A stretch of DNA of 64,000 bases from an uncultured Ruminococcus sp. (GTDB lineage Bacteria; Bacillota; Clostridia; Oscillospirales; Ruminococcaceae): the NCBI GenBank assembly GCA_910584195.1, contig CAJTYV010000008.1, forward strand, positions 54,544 through 118,543, given 5' to 3'. Every line of letters begins with the position of its first letter. Position 1 is the first letter of the stretch. The position numbers were made by a program, and so were the translations under genes. Below the pieces are notes generated by a model. It ran no database searches, was not told the origin of the DNA, and saw only the letters and a program-made list of their open reading frames with translations. Below are positions 44,938 through 52,935 of this stretch, piece by piece.

Positions 44938-45928
44938 ATTAGGCAATATCGAGGTATCCGAGATCGGTATGGGCTGTATGGGCTTGTCTCACGGCTACGG
45001 TCAGATACCCGATGAGGAATACAGTATCCATGCGATACAAAAGGCTTATGAAGCAGGCTGTACTTTTTTCGATACGGCAGAGGGCTACGGCGCTCTGCTG
45101 TACGGTGCAGGTCACAATGAAAAGCTGCTCGGCAAGGCGGTGAAGCCGTTTCGTGAAAATATCGTGCTTGCGACTAAATTTCACTTTATGGGCGATACTC
45201 CGCAGGGCAGGGACAAGATATATTCCTATATCCGTTCGCATTTAGAGCAGTCGCTAACGAATCTGCAAACGGATAAAGTTGAGCTTTACTATCTGCACAG
45301 GGTAAACAGAGCCGTTCCGGTTGAAGCGGTCGCCGAGTGTATGGGTAAACTTATAGACGAGGGGCTTATCTGCGGATGGGGGCTGTCACAGGTCGAAGCC
45401 GATACGATCAGAAAGGCTCATGAGGTCACGCCCGTGAGCGCCGTGCAGAACCTCTACAATATGCTGGAGCGTGACTGCGAGAAAAACGTCATACCGTTCT
45501 GTCTGGAGTGTAATATCGGTGTTGTGCCGTTTTCGCCCGTTGCAAGCGGATTTCTTTCGGGCAAGGTCAGCGGCGGTACGGATTTCTCCCATGTCGATGA
45601 TGTCCGCAAGTTCGTCCCACAGCTTACAGCCGATAATCAGGACGCAAACAAGCCGTTTCTTGAACTGATAAAGCGTTATGCGGCTGAAAAAGGCTGTACC
45701 AATGCACAGATCGCACTTGCGTGGATGCTCCGCAAATATCCGAATATCGTGCCGATACCGGGTTCAAAGAATCTTGAACGGATACTTGAAAATCTCGGTG
45801 CTTGTGATATTTCTTTTTCAGATGCTGAATTTGCAGACCTTGACGGTGCGCTGTCTGAGATCACGATACACGGTCACAGGGGCTGTGTGGAGTTTGACGG
45901 TGACAGTATGAAGGACTGGAACAGATAA
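44924..45928 (+). CDS. Aldo/keto reductase (AKR13-like)
   Basis: The 334-residue reductase has KRKLGNIEVSEIGMGCMGLSHGYG, FFDTAEGYG, LATKFHF and LYYLHRVNR, then the NADP-binding tail IPGSKNLERILENLGA. GGTGA precedes the ATG at 44924, which overlaps the SDR tail. It is part of the redox operon. Confidence 0.92.
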   Translation: MKKRKLGNIEVSEIGMGCMGLSHGYGQIPDEEYSIHAIQKAYEAGCTFFDTAEGYGALLYGAGHNEKLLGKAVKPFRENIVLATKFHFMGDTPQGRDKIYSYIRSHLEQSLTNLQTDKVELYYLHRVNRAVPVEAVAECMGKLIDEGLICGWGLSQVEADTIRKAHEVTPVSAVQNLYNMLERDCEKNVIPFCLECNIGVVPFSPVASGFLSGKVSGGTDFSHVDDVRKFVPQLTADNQDANKPFLELIKRYAAEKGCTNAQIALAWMLRKYPNIVPIPGSKNLERILENLGACDISFSDAEFADLDGALSEITIHGHRGCVEFDGDSMKDWNR

Positions 45929-45940
45929 GCGAGGTGCAGT

Positions 45941-46408
45941 ATGAAAATCGTTGTACTTATGGGCAGTCCAAACAGAAAAGGCTCAACGAGCATACTCGCC
46001 CAAAGCTTCAAGAAAGGCGCAGAAGAAAGCGGTCACACGGTAGAGATCATAGATGTCTGTCATGCGGACATTCACCCATGCACAGGCTGTGTTGCCTGCG
46101 GTTATGAGGGCGACTGTGTTCAGCGTGACGATAACCTGATGATCCGTGAGAAGCTCCTCGGCTGTGATATGGTCGTGTTCGCCACTCCGCTGTATTACTA
46201 CGGAATGAGCGCACAGCTCAAAGCAGTGGTTGACCGCTTCTGCTCCTACAACAGCAGTCTGAACCGCAGACACTTGAAGTCGGCTCTGCTGACTGTTGCG
46301 TGGAATGCCGATGACTGGACATTCGATGCGCTGACAGCACATTACAAAACGCTTGTGCGGTATATCAATTTTGAGGATAAGGGTATGGTTCTCGGCTACG
46401 GCTGCTGA
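45941..46408 (+). CDS. NADPH-dependent FMN reductase-like flavodoxin, C-terminus cut
   Basis: The 155-residue flavodoxin-fold protein has a phosphate loop GSPNRKGSTS, CTGCVACGYEGDC and TPLYYYGMSAQLK. The family normally continues about 22 residues. Here a TGA at 46406-46408 follows GYGC, and the same frame goes on as SPSMTRASEYPELAYQLGKS to 46471. A nonsense change therefore removes the last helix. The core is intact, so some function may remain. Confidence 0.85.
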   Translation: MKIVVLMGSPNRKGSTSILAQSFKKGAEESGHTVEIIDVCHADIHPCTGCVACGYEGDCVQRDDNLMIREKLLGCDMVVFATPLYYYGMSAQLKAVVDRFCSYNSSLNRRHLKSALLTVAWNADDWTFDALTAHYKTLVRYINFEDKGMVLGYGC

Positions 46409-46484
46409 AGTCCGTCCATGACAAGAGCAAGCGAATATCCAGAGCTTGCGTATCAGCTCGGAAAAAGCATATAGGCGGTGAGAT

Positions 46485-46817
46485 ATGAGCATCACGGTAA
46501 ACATCTACTACACAGGCGAAAACGGAAACGCCCGTAAATTCGCAGAGGAAATGATACAAAGCGGTACGGTGGACAAGATACGCAGCGAGGACGGCAATCT
46601 CCGCTATGACTATTTTCAGCCATTTGACGCTCCCGAAACGGTACTGCTGATAGACCAATGGACAAGTCAGGGCGCAATTGATGTCCATCATGCTTCGCCC
46701 ATGATGCAGACGATAGTGAAACTTCGGGAGAAGTACGGGCTAAAAATGAAAGTCGAGAGGTATATCTCCGATGAGGGCGGTATTTCCGATAAGGATACGA
46801 AATTTATTGTGAAATAG
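46485..46817 (+). CDS. Antibiotic biosynthesis monooxygenase (quinol monooxygenase-like)
   Basis: The 110-residue ABM-fold protein has YYTGENGNARKFAEEM, FQPFDAPETVLLIDQW and HHASPMMQTIVKLREKY. Members oxidise quinols without a cofactor or degrade heme. Company with flavodoxins and aldo/keto reductases favours quinone handling. Confidence 0.85.
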   Translation: MSITVNIYYTGENGNARKFAEEMIQSGTVDKIRSEDGNLRYDYFQPFDAPETVLLIDQWTSQGAIDVHHASPMMQTIVKLREKYGLKMKVERYISDEGGISDKDTKFIVK

Positions 46818-46827
46818 GAGGAAACCT

Positions 46828-47955
46828 ATGAAAGTATTGATAATTAACGGCAGTCCCCATGCTAAAGGTAATACTGCGATAGCTGTAAACGAACTTGCAA
46901 AGACTTTTGAAGCACAAGGCGTAGAAACGGAAGTCTGTCATATCGGCAACAAGGATATTCGCGGCTGTATCGCCTGCCGCAAATGTGCAGAGCTTGGGCA
47001 TTGTGTATTCAATGATGCTGTCAACGAGCTTGCACCGAAGTTTGAAGCGGCGGACGGTCTTGTGGTCGCTTCGCCAGTGTATTATGCTTCGGCAAATGCA
47101 ACGCTCATCGCCTGTCTTGACAGACTGTTTTTCAGCACGCATTTTGATAAGACCATGAAGGTAGGAGCAAGCGTGGTCGTCGCAAGGCGCGGCGGCTGTT
47201 CGGCAACATTTGACGAGCTGAACAAGTATTTCACGATCAGCAATATGCCCATAGCTTCAAGCCAATACTGGAACAGCGTTCACGGGCGTGAGATCGGTCA
47301 AGCCGAAAAAGATGCCGAGGGCTTGCAGACCATGAGAACGCTTGCGAAGAATATGAGCTTTCTGATGAAGTCTATCGCTCTCGGAAAAGAAAAATACGGA
47401 CTGCTAGAGAAAGAGCCGTGGCAGCCTACACATTTTATCAGAGAAGATCTTTTGATCAAGGAGGAAACGAACATGAGCAAGAAATTAGTAGCATATTTTT
47501 CAGCAAGCGGTGTGACTGCCGGACTTGCTAAAAACCTCGCAGAAGCCGCAGGAGCAGACCTTTATGAGATACGCCCTGCCGTGCCTTACACGAACGCAGA
47601 CCTCAACTGGCAGGACAAGAACAGCAGAAGTTCTGTTGAGATGAATGACAAGTCCTTCCGTCCTGCTATTGCCGATACCGATGCGAACATCGCAGACTAT
47701 GACACGATCTATGTCGGTTTCCCGATCTGGTGGTATGCCGCCCCGACGATCATCAATACCTTCCTTGAAGCCTATGATTTTTCGGGCAAGACAATCGTTC
47801 TGTTTGCTACATCGGGAATGAGCGGACTTGGTAATTCTGCAAAGGAATTGAAGCCCAGCGTATCCGATACCGCAGTCATCAGGGACGGCAAGCGTTTTGC
47901 TGCAAGCACATCAGTCGATGAGCTGAAAAAGTGGGTGGAATCCCTCGGAGTATAA
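46828..47955 (+). CDS. FMN-reductase/flavodoxin fusion
   Basis: The 375 residues form two flavodoxin-type domains. Residues 1-205 form an FMN reductase-like domain (INGSPHAKGNTAIAV, CIACRKCAELGHC, SPVYYASANATL). Residues 216-375 form a classic flavodoxin (KKLVAYFSASGVTAGLAKNLA, FPIWWYAAPTIINTF, FATSGMSGLG). At the join, AAGGAGG followed by ATG at 47473 remains as a full start signal for the second domain. Two adjacent genes have probably fused by loss of a stop codon, and the second part may still be made alone. Confidence 0.88.
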   Translation: MKVLIINGSPHAKGNTAIAVNELAKTFEAQGVETEVCHIGNKDIRGCIACRKCAELGHCVFNDAVNELAPKFEAADGLVVASPVYYASANATLIACLDRLFFSTHFDKTMKVGASVVVARRGGCSATFDELNKYFTISNMPIASSQYWNSVHGREIGQAEKDAEGLQTMRTLAKNMSFLMKSIALGKEKYGLLEKEPWQPTHFIREDLLIKEETNMSKKLVAYFSASGVTAGLAKNLAEAAGADLYEIRPAVPYTNADLNWQDKNSRSSVEMNDKSFRPAIADTDANIADYDTIYVGFPIWWYAAPTIINTFLEAYDFSGKTIVLFATSGMSGLGNSAKELKPSVSDTAVIRDGKRFAASTSVDELKKWVESLGV

Positions 47956-47967
47956 GGAGGTACTACT

Positions 47968-48723
47968 ATGGCAGAAAAGATCGTACAGACCGCAGGCAGA
48001 GATGCCCTCGGTGAGTTTGCTCCCGAATTCGCCCATTACAATGATGATATTCTTTTCGGGGAGAATTGGAACAATACGGATATTGACCTGAAAACACGCA
48101 GTATCATTACTATTGTGGCTCTCATGTCGCAGGGCGTAACGAGCGATGCGCTGAAATTTCACCTGATAAATGCGAAAAATCACGGCGTATCTCAGAAGGA
48201 GATCGCAGCGATCATCACGCATACTGCTTTCTATGCAGGCTGGCCGCACGCTTGGGCGGTGTTTAACCTTGTGAAAGAGGTCTGGAGCGAGAAGTCTCAC
48301 GAAATGACAGATAAGGACAGGTATCAGAATGAGATATTCTTTCCAATCGGAGAGCCGAACCCCTACGGTGATTACTTTGTCGGACAGAGCTATCTTGCAC
48401 CCGTTTCGACCGAACAGCTTGCGGTATTCAACGTGACCTTTGAGCCTGCCTGCCGCAACAACTGGCATATCCACCACGCCAAAAGCGGCGGCGGTCAGAT
48501 GCTGATCTGTGTCGGCGGTCGGGGTTATTATCAGGAATGGGGCAAGGAAGCGCGAGAGCTTCGCCCAGGCGATATTGTCAATATCCCTGCGAATGTCAAG
48601 CACTGGCACGGTGCCGCACCCGACAGTTGGTTCTCACATCTCGCTATCGAGATCGAGGGCGAGGACGGCAGCACGGAATGGTGCGAAGCTGTTTCGGACG
48701 AAGAATATAATAAATTGAAATAG
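47968..48723 (+). CDS. Carboxymuconolactone decarboxylase-cupin fusion
   Basis: The 251 residues contain a CMD/AhpD-like domain (about 15-105, LDLKTRSIITIVALMS-like, HLINAKNHGVSQKEI). A cupin follows (about 150-235; WHIHHAKSGGGQMLICVGGRGYYQ.., GDIVNIPANVKHWHGA) with His residues for a metal. AAGGAGG precedes the ATG. It is the last gene of the redox operon. Confidence 0.9.
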   Translation: MAEKIVQTAGRDALGEFAPEFAHYNDDILFGENWNNTDIDLKTRSIITIVALMSQGVTSDALKFHLINAKNHGVSQKEIAAIITHTAFYAGWPHAWAVFNLVKEVWSEKSHEMTDKDRYQNEIFFPIGEPNPYGDYFVGQSYLAPVSTEQLAVFNVTFEPACRNNWHIHHAKSGGGQMLICVGGRGYYQEWGKEARELRPGDIVNIPANVKHWHGAAPDSWFSHLAIEIEGEDGSTEWCEAVSDEEYNKLK

Positions 48724-48756
48724 GAACTTTGATCCCACCGGAGTCAAAGTCGTTAC

Positions 48757-48790
48757 AGAGCTGTTGCTATAAGCAATGGCTCTTTTTCTT
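48757..48790 (+). terminator. Terminator of the redox operon
   Basis: AGAGC-TGTTGC / AGCAA-TGGCTCT forms a stem with small internal loop, then TTTTTCTTTTTG. Confidence 0.7.
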
Positions 48791-49569
48791 TTTGAAGAAA
48801 TATTGCAGAAGCACAAATTTTGTCTATCTGAAATGATATAATAAAATTTTAGGCAAAACTATTCCAGAACGTTAAATTCTGTCGAACTGATTTGTTATAA
48901 TTAGGATAGACAAGCATACAGCTCGGTTTTTGTATAATCATTGACAGTTCCATACAGACTACACAGGACGATTATGTGGTTTGAGGGGGTGAGTGCAGTG
49001 TACTGGACAATGAAAATAGATCAAATTCTGCAAAGATAGCCTTGCGAATTATCTATGCTGTAACAAAAATGAGAAGCAGTATGCGAAGTAGCGGCATAAA
49101 GGCGGTCTGAGCAGATTCAGACCGCCTTTTTTCTATTCGGCAAATGTGATGAACAGATGAAATTTTGGTGAATGTCCACAATAGCATTTTACGAAATACA
49201 ATGTGTTTTCTTAGTAAAATCAGGCATTTCAGGCTTTCACAATTCGATTTTTATAAACAGGTCGTATTTTTCCGAAGTGTAGGAAACAAGGCGTTTTCTG
49301 CAAATAGAAATGTCCACAATTGTGGACAGGGAAAATTTGCAATTTCCGGCGAAATGGTTCATAATAGGATAGAGCGCTTTTCAGCGATATAGCGTTCTGT
49401 TACAGTGAGCCTTACTGCGCAGGGGGTTACTCGATCACTGTATGGGAACTGAATATGGAACGATCAAATGGACGAGTAATGTTTGATTGTCGGACGGGTA
49501 TCTACCGAATGACAACCTTATTGTGTCCATTTGCGTTTTTCCCGTCTGACGGAAAGGACGGGAATAATT
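48791..49569. other. Long gap with palindromic operator candidates
   Basis: A terminator-like hairpin (AGGCGGTCTGA / TCAGACCGCCT plus T6) lies at 49100-49132. Just before it is a broken-looking short reading frame (KIALRIIYAVTKMRSSMRSS) without a proper start. TGTCCACAAT at 49173-49182 recurs as half of the perfect 18-base palindrome at 49311-49328. ACAGTGA/TCACTGT pairs at about 49401-49441. No certain gene is seen. Confidence 0.5.
49311..49328. promoter_or_regulatory. Perfect 18-bp palindrome, operator candidate
   Basis: TGTCCACAATTGTGGACA equals its own complement. The half-site is repeated 138 bases upstream. It lies 240 bases before a helix-turn-helix gene, which may bind it. Confidence 0.55.
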
Positions 49570-50004
49570 ATGAGCAAAAAGAAACCAGATCCACGCATTC
49601 CATTATTCAGAGAACGAAAAGAACCGAAAAATAAAGATAAATACATCTACGGCACTGAGAATGATGAAGAAAAGCGTAATGATACCTTTGAACTTGTGTT
49701 TGCCAGATACCTGTCTGACAGCGGACGGAACAATAAGAAGGTATCTACTCGGACACTCTCTGTTCTGACAGGTATTTCCAAGAGCGAGATCCACTACTAT
49801 CTTCATGGGGAGAGAAGAATTACATATGAGCTGCTGTGTGCTGTCTGTATCGCACTGAGACTTCCTATCAGCAGGCAGGAGCATTTATTCCATAAAGCAC
49901 ACATACAATTTCTCCGACTTTTCTTGTTCCGAAAAAGTTCATCGGTAAACCAAGAACGTGCTGATAATATCCAAGAATCAATGGTATATCAAGCTTTTGA
50001 CTAA
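49570..50004 (+). CDS. XRE-like helix-turn-helix regulator, C-terminus probably replaced
   Basis: The 144-residue protein has a basic N-terminus and a helix-turn-helix (about 58-95; TRTLSVLTGISKSEIHYYLHGERRITYELLCAVCIALRLP). AAAGGACGGG precedes the ATG at 49570. From about base 49895 its reading frame runs antisense through the ABC transporter gene, so the last ~35 residues are not native. The join marks a rearrangement. Confidence 0.7.
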   Translation: MSKKKPDPRIPLFRERKEPKNKDKYIYGTENDEEKRNDTFELVFARYLSDSGRNNKKVSTRTLSVLTGISKSEIHYYLHGERRITYELLCAVCIALRLPISRQEHLFHKAHIQFLRLFLFRKSSSVNQERADNIQESMVYQAFD

Positions 50005-50681
50005 GATAGAGCATAAGGTGATTTCTGAATGCTTCAAGTATTGCTTTAAATATATATAGAACAATAACCCCTATCGAAAGAGTTATCAGGGTTTTTCTTG
50101 TTGAATTAGGGACGATATCGTCCATGATAAATCGGAAATAAAAAGAAGTCAATATTCCAAATACCGTTATAATAAGAGAGGAAAGAAAAATATTGATTAG
50201 AAGTCTTTTTTGCGGAAACATAAGACTAAAAAATCTTGAAAGAACTCCTTTATTTTCATTTCCTTTTTGAAATCTTGATGTAGGAACAAGTAATATTAAA
50301 ACACCTGTCCAAATCTTGAAAAATTCTTCGGGAGTATATTTTACAATGCCTTTTCCCGGATCGGCAATTATTATTTGTTTTTTTGTTATTTTATGTATCA
50401 CTACATAGTGAAGCAGACTTCCGTCTACTACTACATGAGCTATCGCAGGAAGCGGAAATTCGGTAAAAAAGCATCTTGATTGCCTTTGACTCCCTTAGCA
50501 GAAAACCAAGCTGCTCGGCAGCCTTTATCATTCCATAGGCATTTGTGCCTTGCTTGTCTGTTCCGGCAACTTCCCTGATTTTCGATATTGAAAGATTCAG
50601 TCCGTATTGCTTTGATATTGTTGCAAGGCAGGCTGCTCCGCAGTCGGTTATGTCGTGTTGTTTTACGCAGTAGTATTTCAT
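49895..50681 (-). pseudogene. Peptidase C39-containing ABC exporter, frameshifted and truncated
   Basis: The N-terminal C39 domain has the catalytic Cys (HDITDCGAACLATI). It then needs two frame changes near T-runs at about 50465-50505 to read FSAKGVKGNQDAF and EFPLPAIAHVVVDGSLLHYVV with the catalytic His. The membrane domain follows (FRFIMDDIVP.., GLPMNFFGTRKVGEIV) and breaks at about 49895. The ATPase domain is missing. Such exporters cut double-glycine leaders and pump the peptide out, matching the four peptides nearby, but this copy cannot work. Confidence 0.85.
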
Positions 50682-50935
50682 TCTTCACGTCCTATCTTGT
50701 AGTCTTACATTTAATAAGAACTAACAAATTATTAACAGAATTCTCGGAATCATGCTTGTATTTAAGTATAATTATAATAAGGAAAAGTATTGTTATAGAC
50801 AAATTACATTCACTCATAAATGTCCTACCTATATCGTCTACCCCAAAAATATATAGTATATGTCAATTATAAGCAAAAGTAAAATGCATCGCGCTTAAAG
50901 AGTTATTATTTTGTTCATAGATATCTGATTAATTT

Positions 50936-51730
50936 TCATGTGGCTATAATCGATTCGGACTCATCTGCACGGCCCGTTTCTAAAAAAGCCTCATTTTTCT
51001 TCGTGCTGTTCAACCTTACGAGAAGCAGCACTCCGCAAACTATAAAGAGTGACAAGCCTATATAAAAGAGGTATTCTCTCGCATAAATTTGCTTATAGAA
51101 GCATGCAAGAGTATATACAGTTGCATTGGTGGTAATGTGGAAGGTTATGCTGTAAATAATATTTCCGCTTTTAAGATAAATAAACCCTATTATTATTCCT
51201 GCTACCATAAGCTCGGCAACTCTTGCGAAAGAGGATGGAAAGTGCATTATCATCCATGCAACTGATATCAGGACGATAGATACGGCACATTTGATAGTAC
51301 TGCCATTGGAAGCTATGAGAAGAAGAGTCAACATTGCAAATCTGAAAATGAGCTCCTCTCCTATCGGGGCTATCGTTGAAGCAAGCACCAGATATATTAC
51401 CTCTGCCACACCGCCGTCGGGTTTACCACTGAGTACATTCCTATAAACGATGAACATAATGCAGAGCATATAGAAAAAAGCTGTCAGCACAATAAGGAGA
51501 AGTATATCCGCCCTCGACTTGACTGCATAGTTTTTTAGGCGTACCTTATGCTCTATGCTCATCACAAGCGTAGCAAGAATTCCGCCCACAAATAGGGAAA
51601 TTGCCATTGCAATACTGTTATGGTTTTCATCTTTATCTATAATGGAATAGACAACAGAAAAAAAGATTGGGAAAGCACCTACTATCCACATGATAACAGC
51701 ATTTCCACAGGCTTTTTTATATGATCTCAT
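50936..51730 (-). CDS. CPBP-family intramembrane protease
   Basis: The 264-residue protein has about seven membrane helices and the CPBP motifs: EELIFRFAM (EExxxR) and a later His in MIMHFPSSFAR. Members process prenylated or leader peptides, and in bacteriocin loci they often give self-immunity. GGAGG precedes the ATG at 51730. It lies just downstream of the peptide genes, fitting an immunity role. Confidence 0.85.
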   Translation of the reverse strand: MRSYKKACGNAVIMWIVGAFPIFFSVVYSIIDKDENHNSIAMAISLFVGGILATLVMSIEHKVRLKNYAVKSRADILLLIVLTAFFYMLCIMFIVYRNVLSGKPDGGVAEVIYLVLASTIAPIGEELIFRFAMLTLLLIASNGSTIKCAVSIVLISVAWMIMHFPSSFARVAELMVAGIIIGFIYLKSGNIIYSITFHITTNATVYTLACFYKQIYAREYLFYIGLSLFIVCGVLLLVRLNSTKKNEAFLETGRADESESIIAT

Positions 51731-51772
51731 GATTACCTCCAACATAAATAATTTCTCACGAAACACAACAAT

Positions 51773-51802
51773 GCATATATAAGAACAAGTTCTTATATAT
51801 GC
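51773..51802. promoter_or_regulatory. Perfect 14-bp-stem palindrome between peptide and CPBP genes
   Basis: GCATATATAAGAAC and GTTCTTATATATGC flank AA. The core TAAGAAC..GTTCTTA matches back-to-back ends of the 165-bp repeat family. There is no T-run. It may be a repeat footprint, a protein site or a processing hairpin. Confidence 0.5.
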
Positions 51803-51854
51803 AAATGATGTACTTGTTTATCGTTATGTTTTAACAGTTCATTGATCCGACATA

Positions 51855-52028
51855 TCAATATGGATAGCTGTTCCAGCCTGCCTTAAAGGAAGCTTTCCAT
51901 GAATCCCACTTCTGATTGAGATAGTCAAGACCCTCGAGAAAGCTCTTGAAATCGCCGCCGTCAACATTGTTCAGCTCATTTGATGTAAGCTCGGTGAATA
52001 CTGCTGTATTGATAAGATTAGTTTCCAT
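51855..52028 (-). CDS. Double-glycine-leader peptide 1
   Basis: The 57-residue precursor has leader METNLINTAVFTELTSNEL, then NNVDGG. The predicted core is 32 residues after the Gly-Gly and is Trp-rich (YLNQKWDSWKASFKAGW). AGGAGG precedes the start by about 11 bases, and an intervening ATG is out of frame with an early stop. Leaders of this type are cut by C39 exporters. It is probably a class II bacteriocin or signalling peptide. Confidence 0.75.
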   Translation of the reverse strand: METNLINTAVFTELTSNELNNVDGGDFKSFLEGLDYLNQKWDSWKASFKAGWNSYPY

Positions 52029-52048
52029 AGTTCATTTACCTCCTTTGA

Positions 52049-52210
52049 TTAATGAGTGCCGTCGTAGATTCCTTCGCCTACGCCGCCCCAGAAATCTACC
52101 CATGCATGGCAGAAATAACCGAGGTCTCTGAAGAAGTCTCCGCCTGTAACATCAAAAAGCTCCTCGCTGTCCATTGTAGCAAACATATTGTTTTCCATTA
52201 TATTTTCCAT
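52049..52210 (-). CDS. Double-glycine-leader peptide 2
   Basis: The 53-residue precursor has a leader ending MDSEELFDVTGG. The 29-residue core begins DFFRDLGYFCHAW and contains DFWGGVGEGIYDG. The FWGGVGE block is shared with peptide 3. GGAGG precedes the ATG. One Cys in the core would allow dimerisation, not an internal disulfide. Confidence 0.78.
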   Translation of the reverse strand: MENIMENNMFATMDSEELFDVTGGDFFRDLGYFCHAWVDFWGGVGEGIYDGTH

Positions 52211-52228
52211 TTTAAATTCCTCCTTAAA

Positions 52229-52393
52229 TTAGTGAAAGAGGTCGTAAGCCTTCTCGCCTACGCCGCCCCAAAAGCTACACCAACCGTAAGCAAGGTTGTA
52301 TCCTACCTTACCCCAATCAGTGCTTCCTCCGTCAACCATCTGTATCTCATCGGAAGAAAGTTCAGCAAAACCATTTTTCATAACATTTTCCAT
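52229..52393 (-). CDS. Double-glycine-leader peptide 3
   Basis: The 54-residue precursor has leader MENVMKNGFAELSSDEIQ, then MVDGG. The core is STDWGKVGYNLAYGW, then CSFWGGVGEKAYDLFH. The leader is nearly the same as that of peptide 4, and the core shares FWGGVGE with peptide 2. The ATG 52393 has AAGGAGG upstream; longer in-frame starts run into the promoter. GxxxG-like spacing could allow helix pairing as in two-peptide bacteriocins. Confidence 0.8.
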   Translation of the reverse strand: MENVMKNGFAELSSDEIQMVDGGSTDWGKVGYNLAYGWCSFWGGVGEKAYDLFH

Positions 52394-52439
52394 TGTTATG
52401 TACCTCCTTGATTTTAATAAATTTATATCAAAGCCAATC

Positions 52440-52477
52440 ATCATATCGTGCATTATATGAATTTCAGCTGAGATAGC
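52440..52477 (-). promoter_or_regulatory. Promoter/operator region of peptide 3
   Basis: GCTATCTCAGCTG (52477-52465) lies about 20 bases before TATGAT (52445-52440). The whole upstream stretch down to the ribosome site closely matches that of peptide 4, so both are probably controlled by one regulator. Confidence 0.5.
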
Positions 52478-52592
52478 TTATTTAATTTTTATTACTGTAT
52501 AATTATATACTCATTTTTTTATTTTGTGTTGCATTTTTCGTAAATGGTCGTTTTATGTCCTTTAATGGTTATAGTTAGATAATAAATATAAT

Positions 52593-52648
52593 AATTGTTC
52601 TCATAGAAATATGTAAATTATTTAAAAGTGCGCCTCTATGAGAACAAT
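52593..52648. repeat. Short inverted-repeat element / hairpin
   Basis: AATTGTTCTCATAG and CTATGAGAACAATAT are inverted ends 28 bases apart. They resemble the terminal motif GAACTTGTTCTCATAG of the 165-bp repeats, as if the middle were deleted. It lies right after peptide 4 and may stop its transcript. Confidence 0.55.
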
Positions 52649-52671
52649 ATATTATTTATAAATGTAATTTT

Positions 52672-52815
52672 TTACATATACTTGCTGATTAATCTAGCAA
52701 ACAAAGACGCTACTACAGGTCCTACTACAGGTCCTGTTATAATTGAGCCACCGTCGACTTCATTCATTTCATTTGCAGAAAGTTCTGCAAAGCCATTTTT
52801 CATAACATTTTCCAT
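52672..52815 (-). CDS. Double-glycine-leader peptide 4
   Basis: The 47-residue precursor has leader MENVMKNGFAELSANEMN, then EVDGG. The 24-residue core is hydrophobic and carries a tandem repeat GPVVGPVV (SIITGPVVGPVVASLFA), ending KYM. It is membrane-active in character. AGGAGG lies seven bases before the ATG. Confidence 0.8.
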   Translation of the reverse strand: MENVMKNGFAELSANEMNEVDGGSIITGPVVGPVVASLFARLISKYM

Positions 52816-52862
52816 TGTTATTTACCTCCTTGATTTTAATATATGTATATCAGAGCTATTTC

Positions 52863-52899
52863 ATTATATTGCGCACTATAATTTCACAGCTAAGATAGC
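52863..52899 (-). promoter_or_regulatory. Promoter/operator region of peptide 4
   Basis: GCTATCTTAGCTG (52899-52887) lies 18 bases before TATAAT (52868-52863). It aligns base for base over most of 70 bases with the region before peptide 3. Confidence 0.55.
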
Positions 52900-52935
52900 A
52901 TAGTTAGTTTTCACTATTATAATATAGTGTCTTAT

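Noticed and set aside
48997..49108. Possible small peptide gene with GAGGGGGTGAG site
   Set aside because: The frame with the good start stops after about 16 codons, and the longer peptide-like frame has no start codon. It may be a relic but cannot be called a gene.
49868..50401. The 178-codon frame of the exporter as a complete protein
   Set aside because: Its last residues are antisense to the helix-turn-helix gene, and the frame begins in the middle of the peptidase domain, so it is a fragment of one broken gene.
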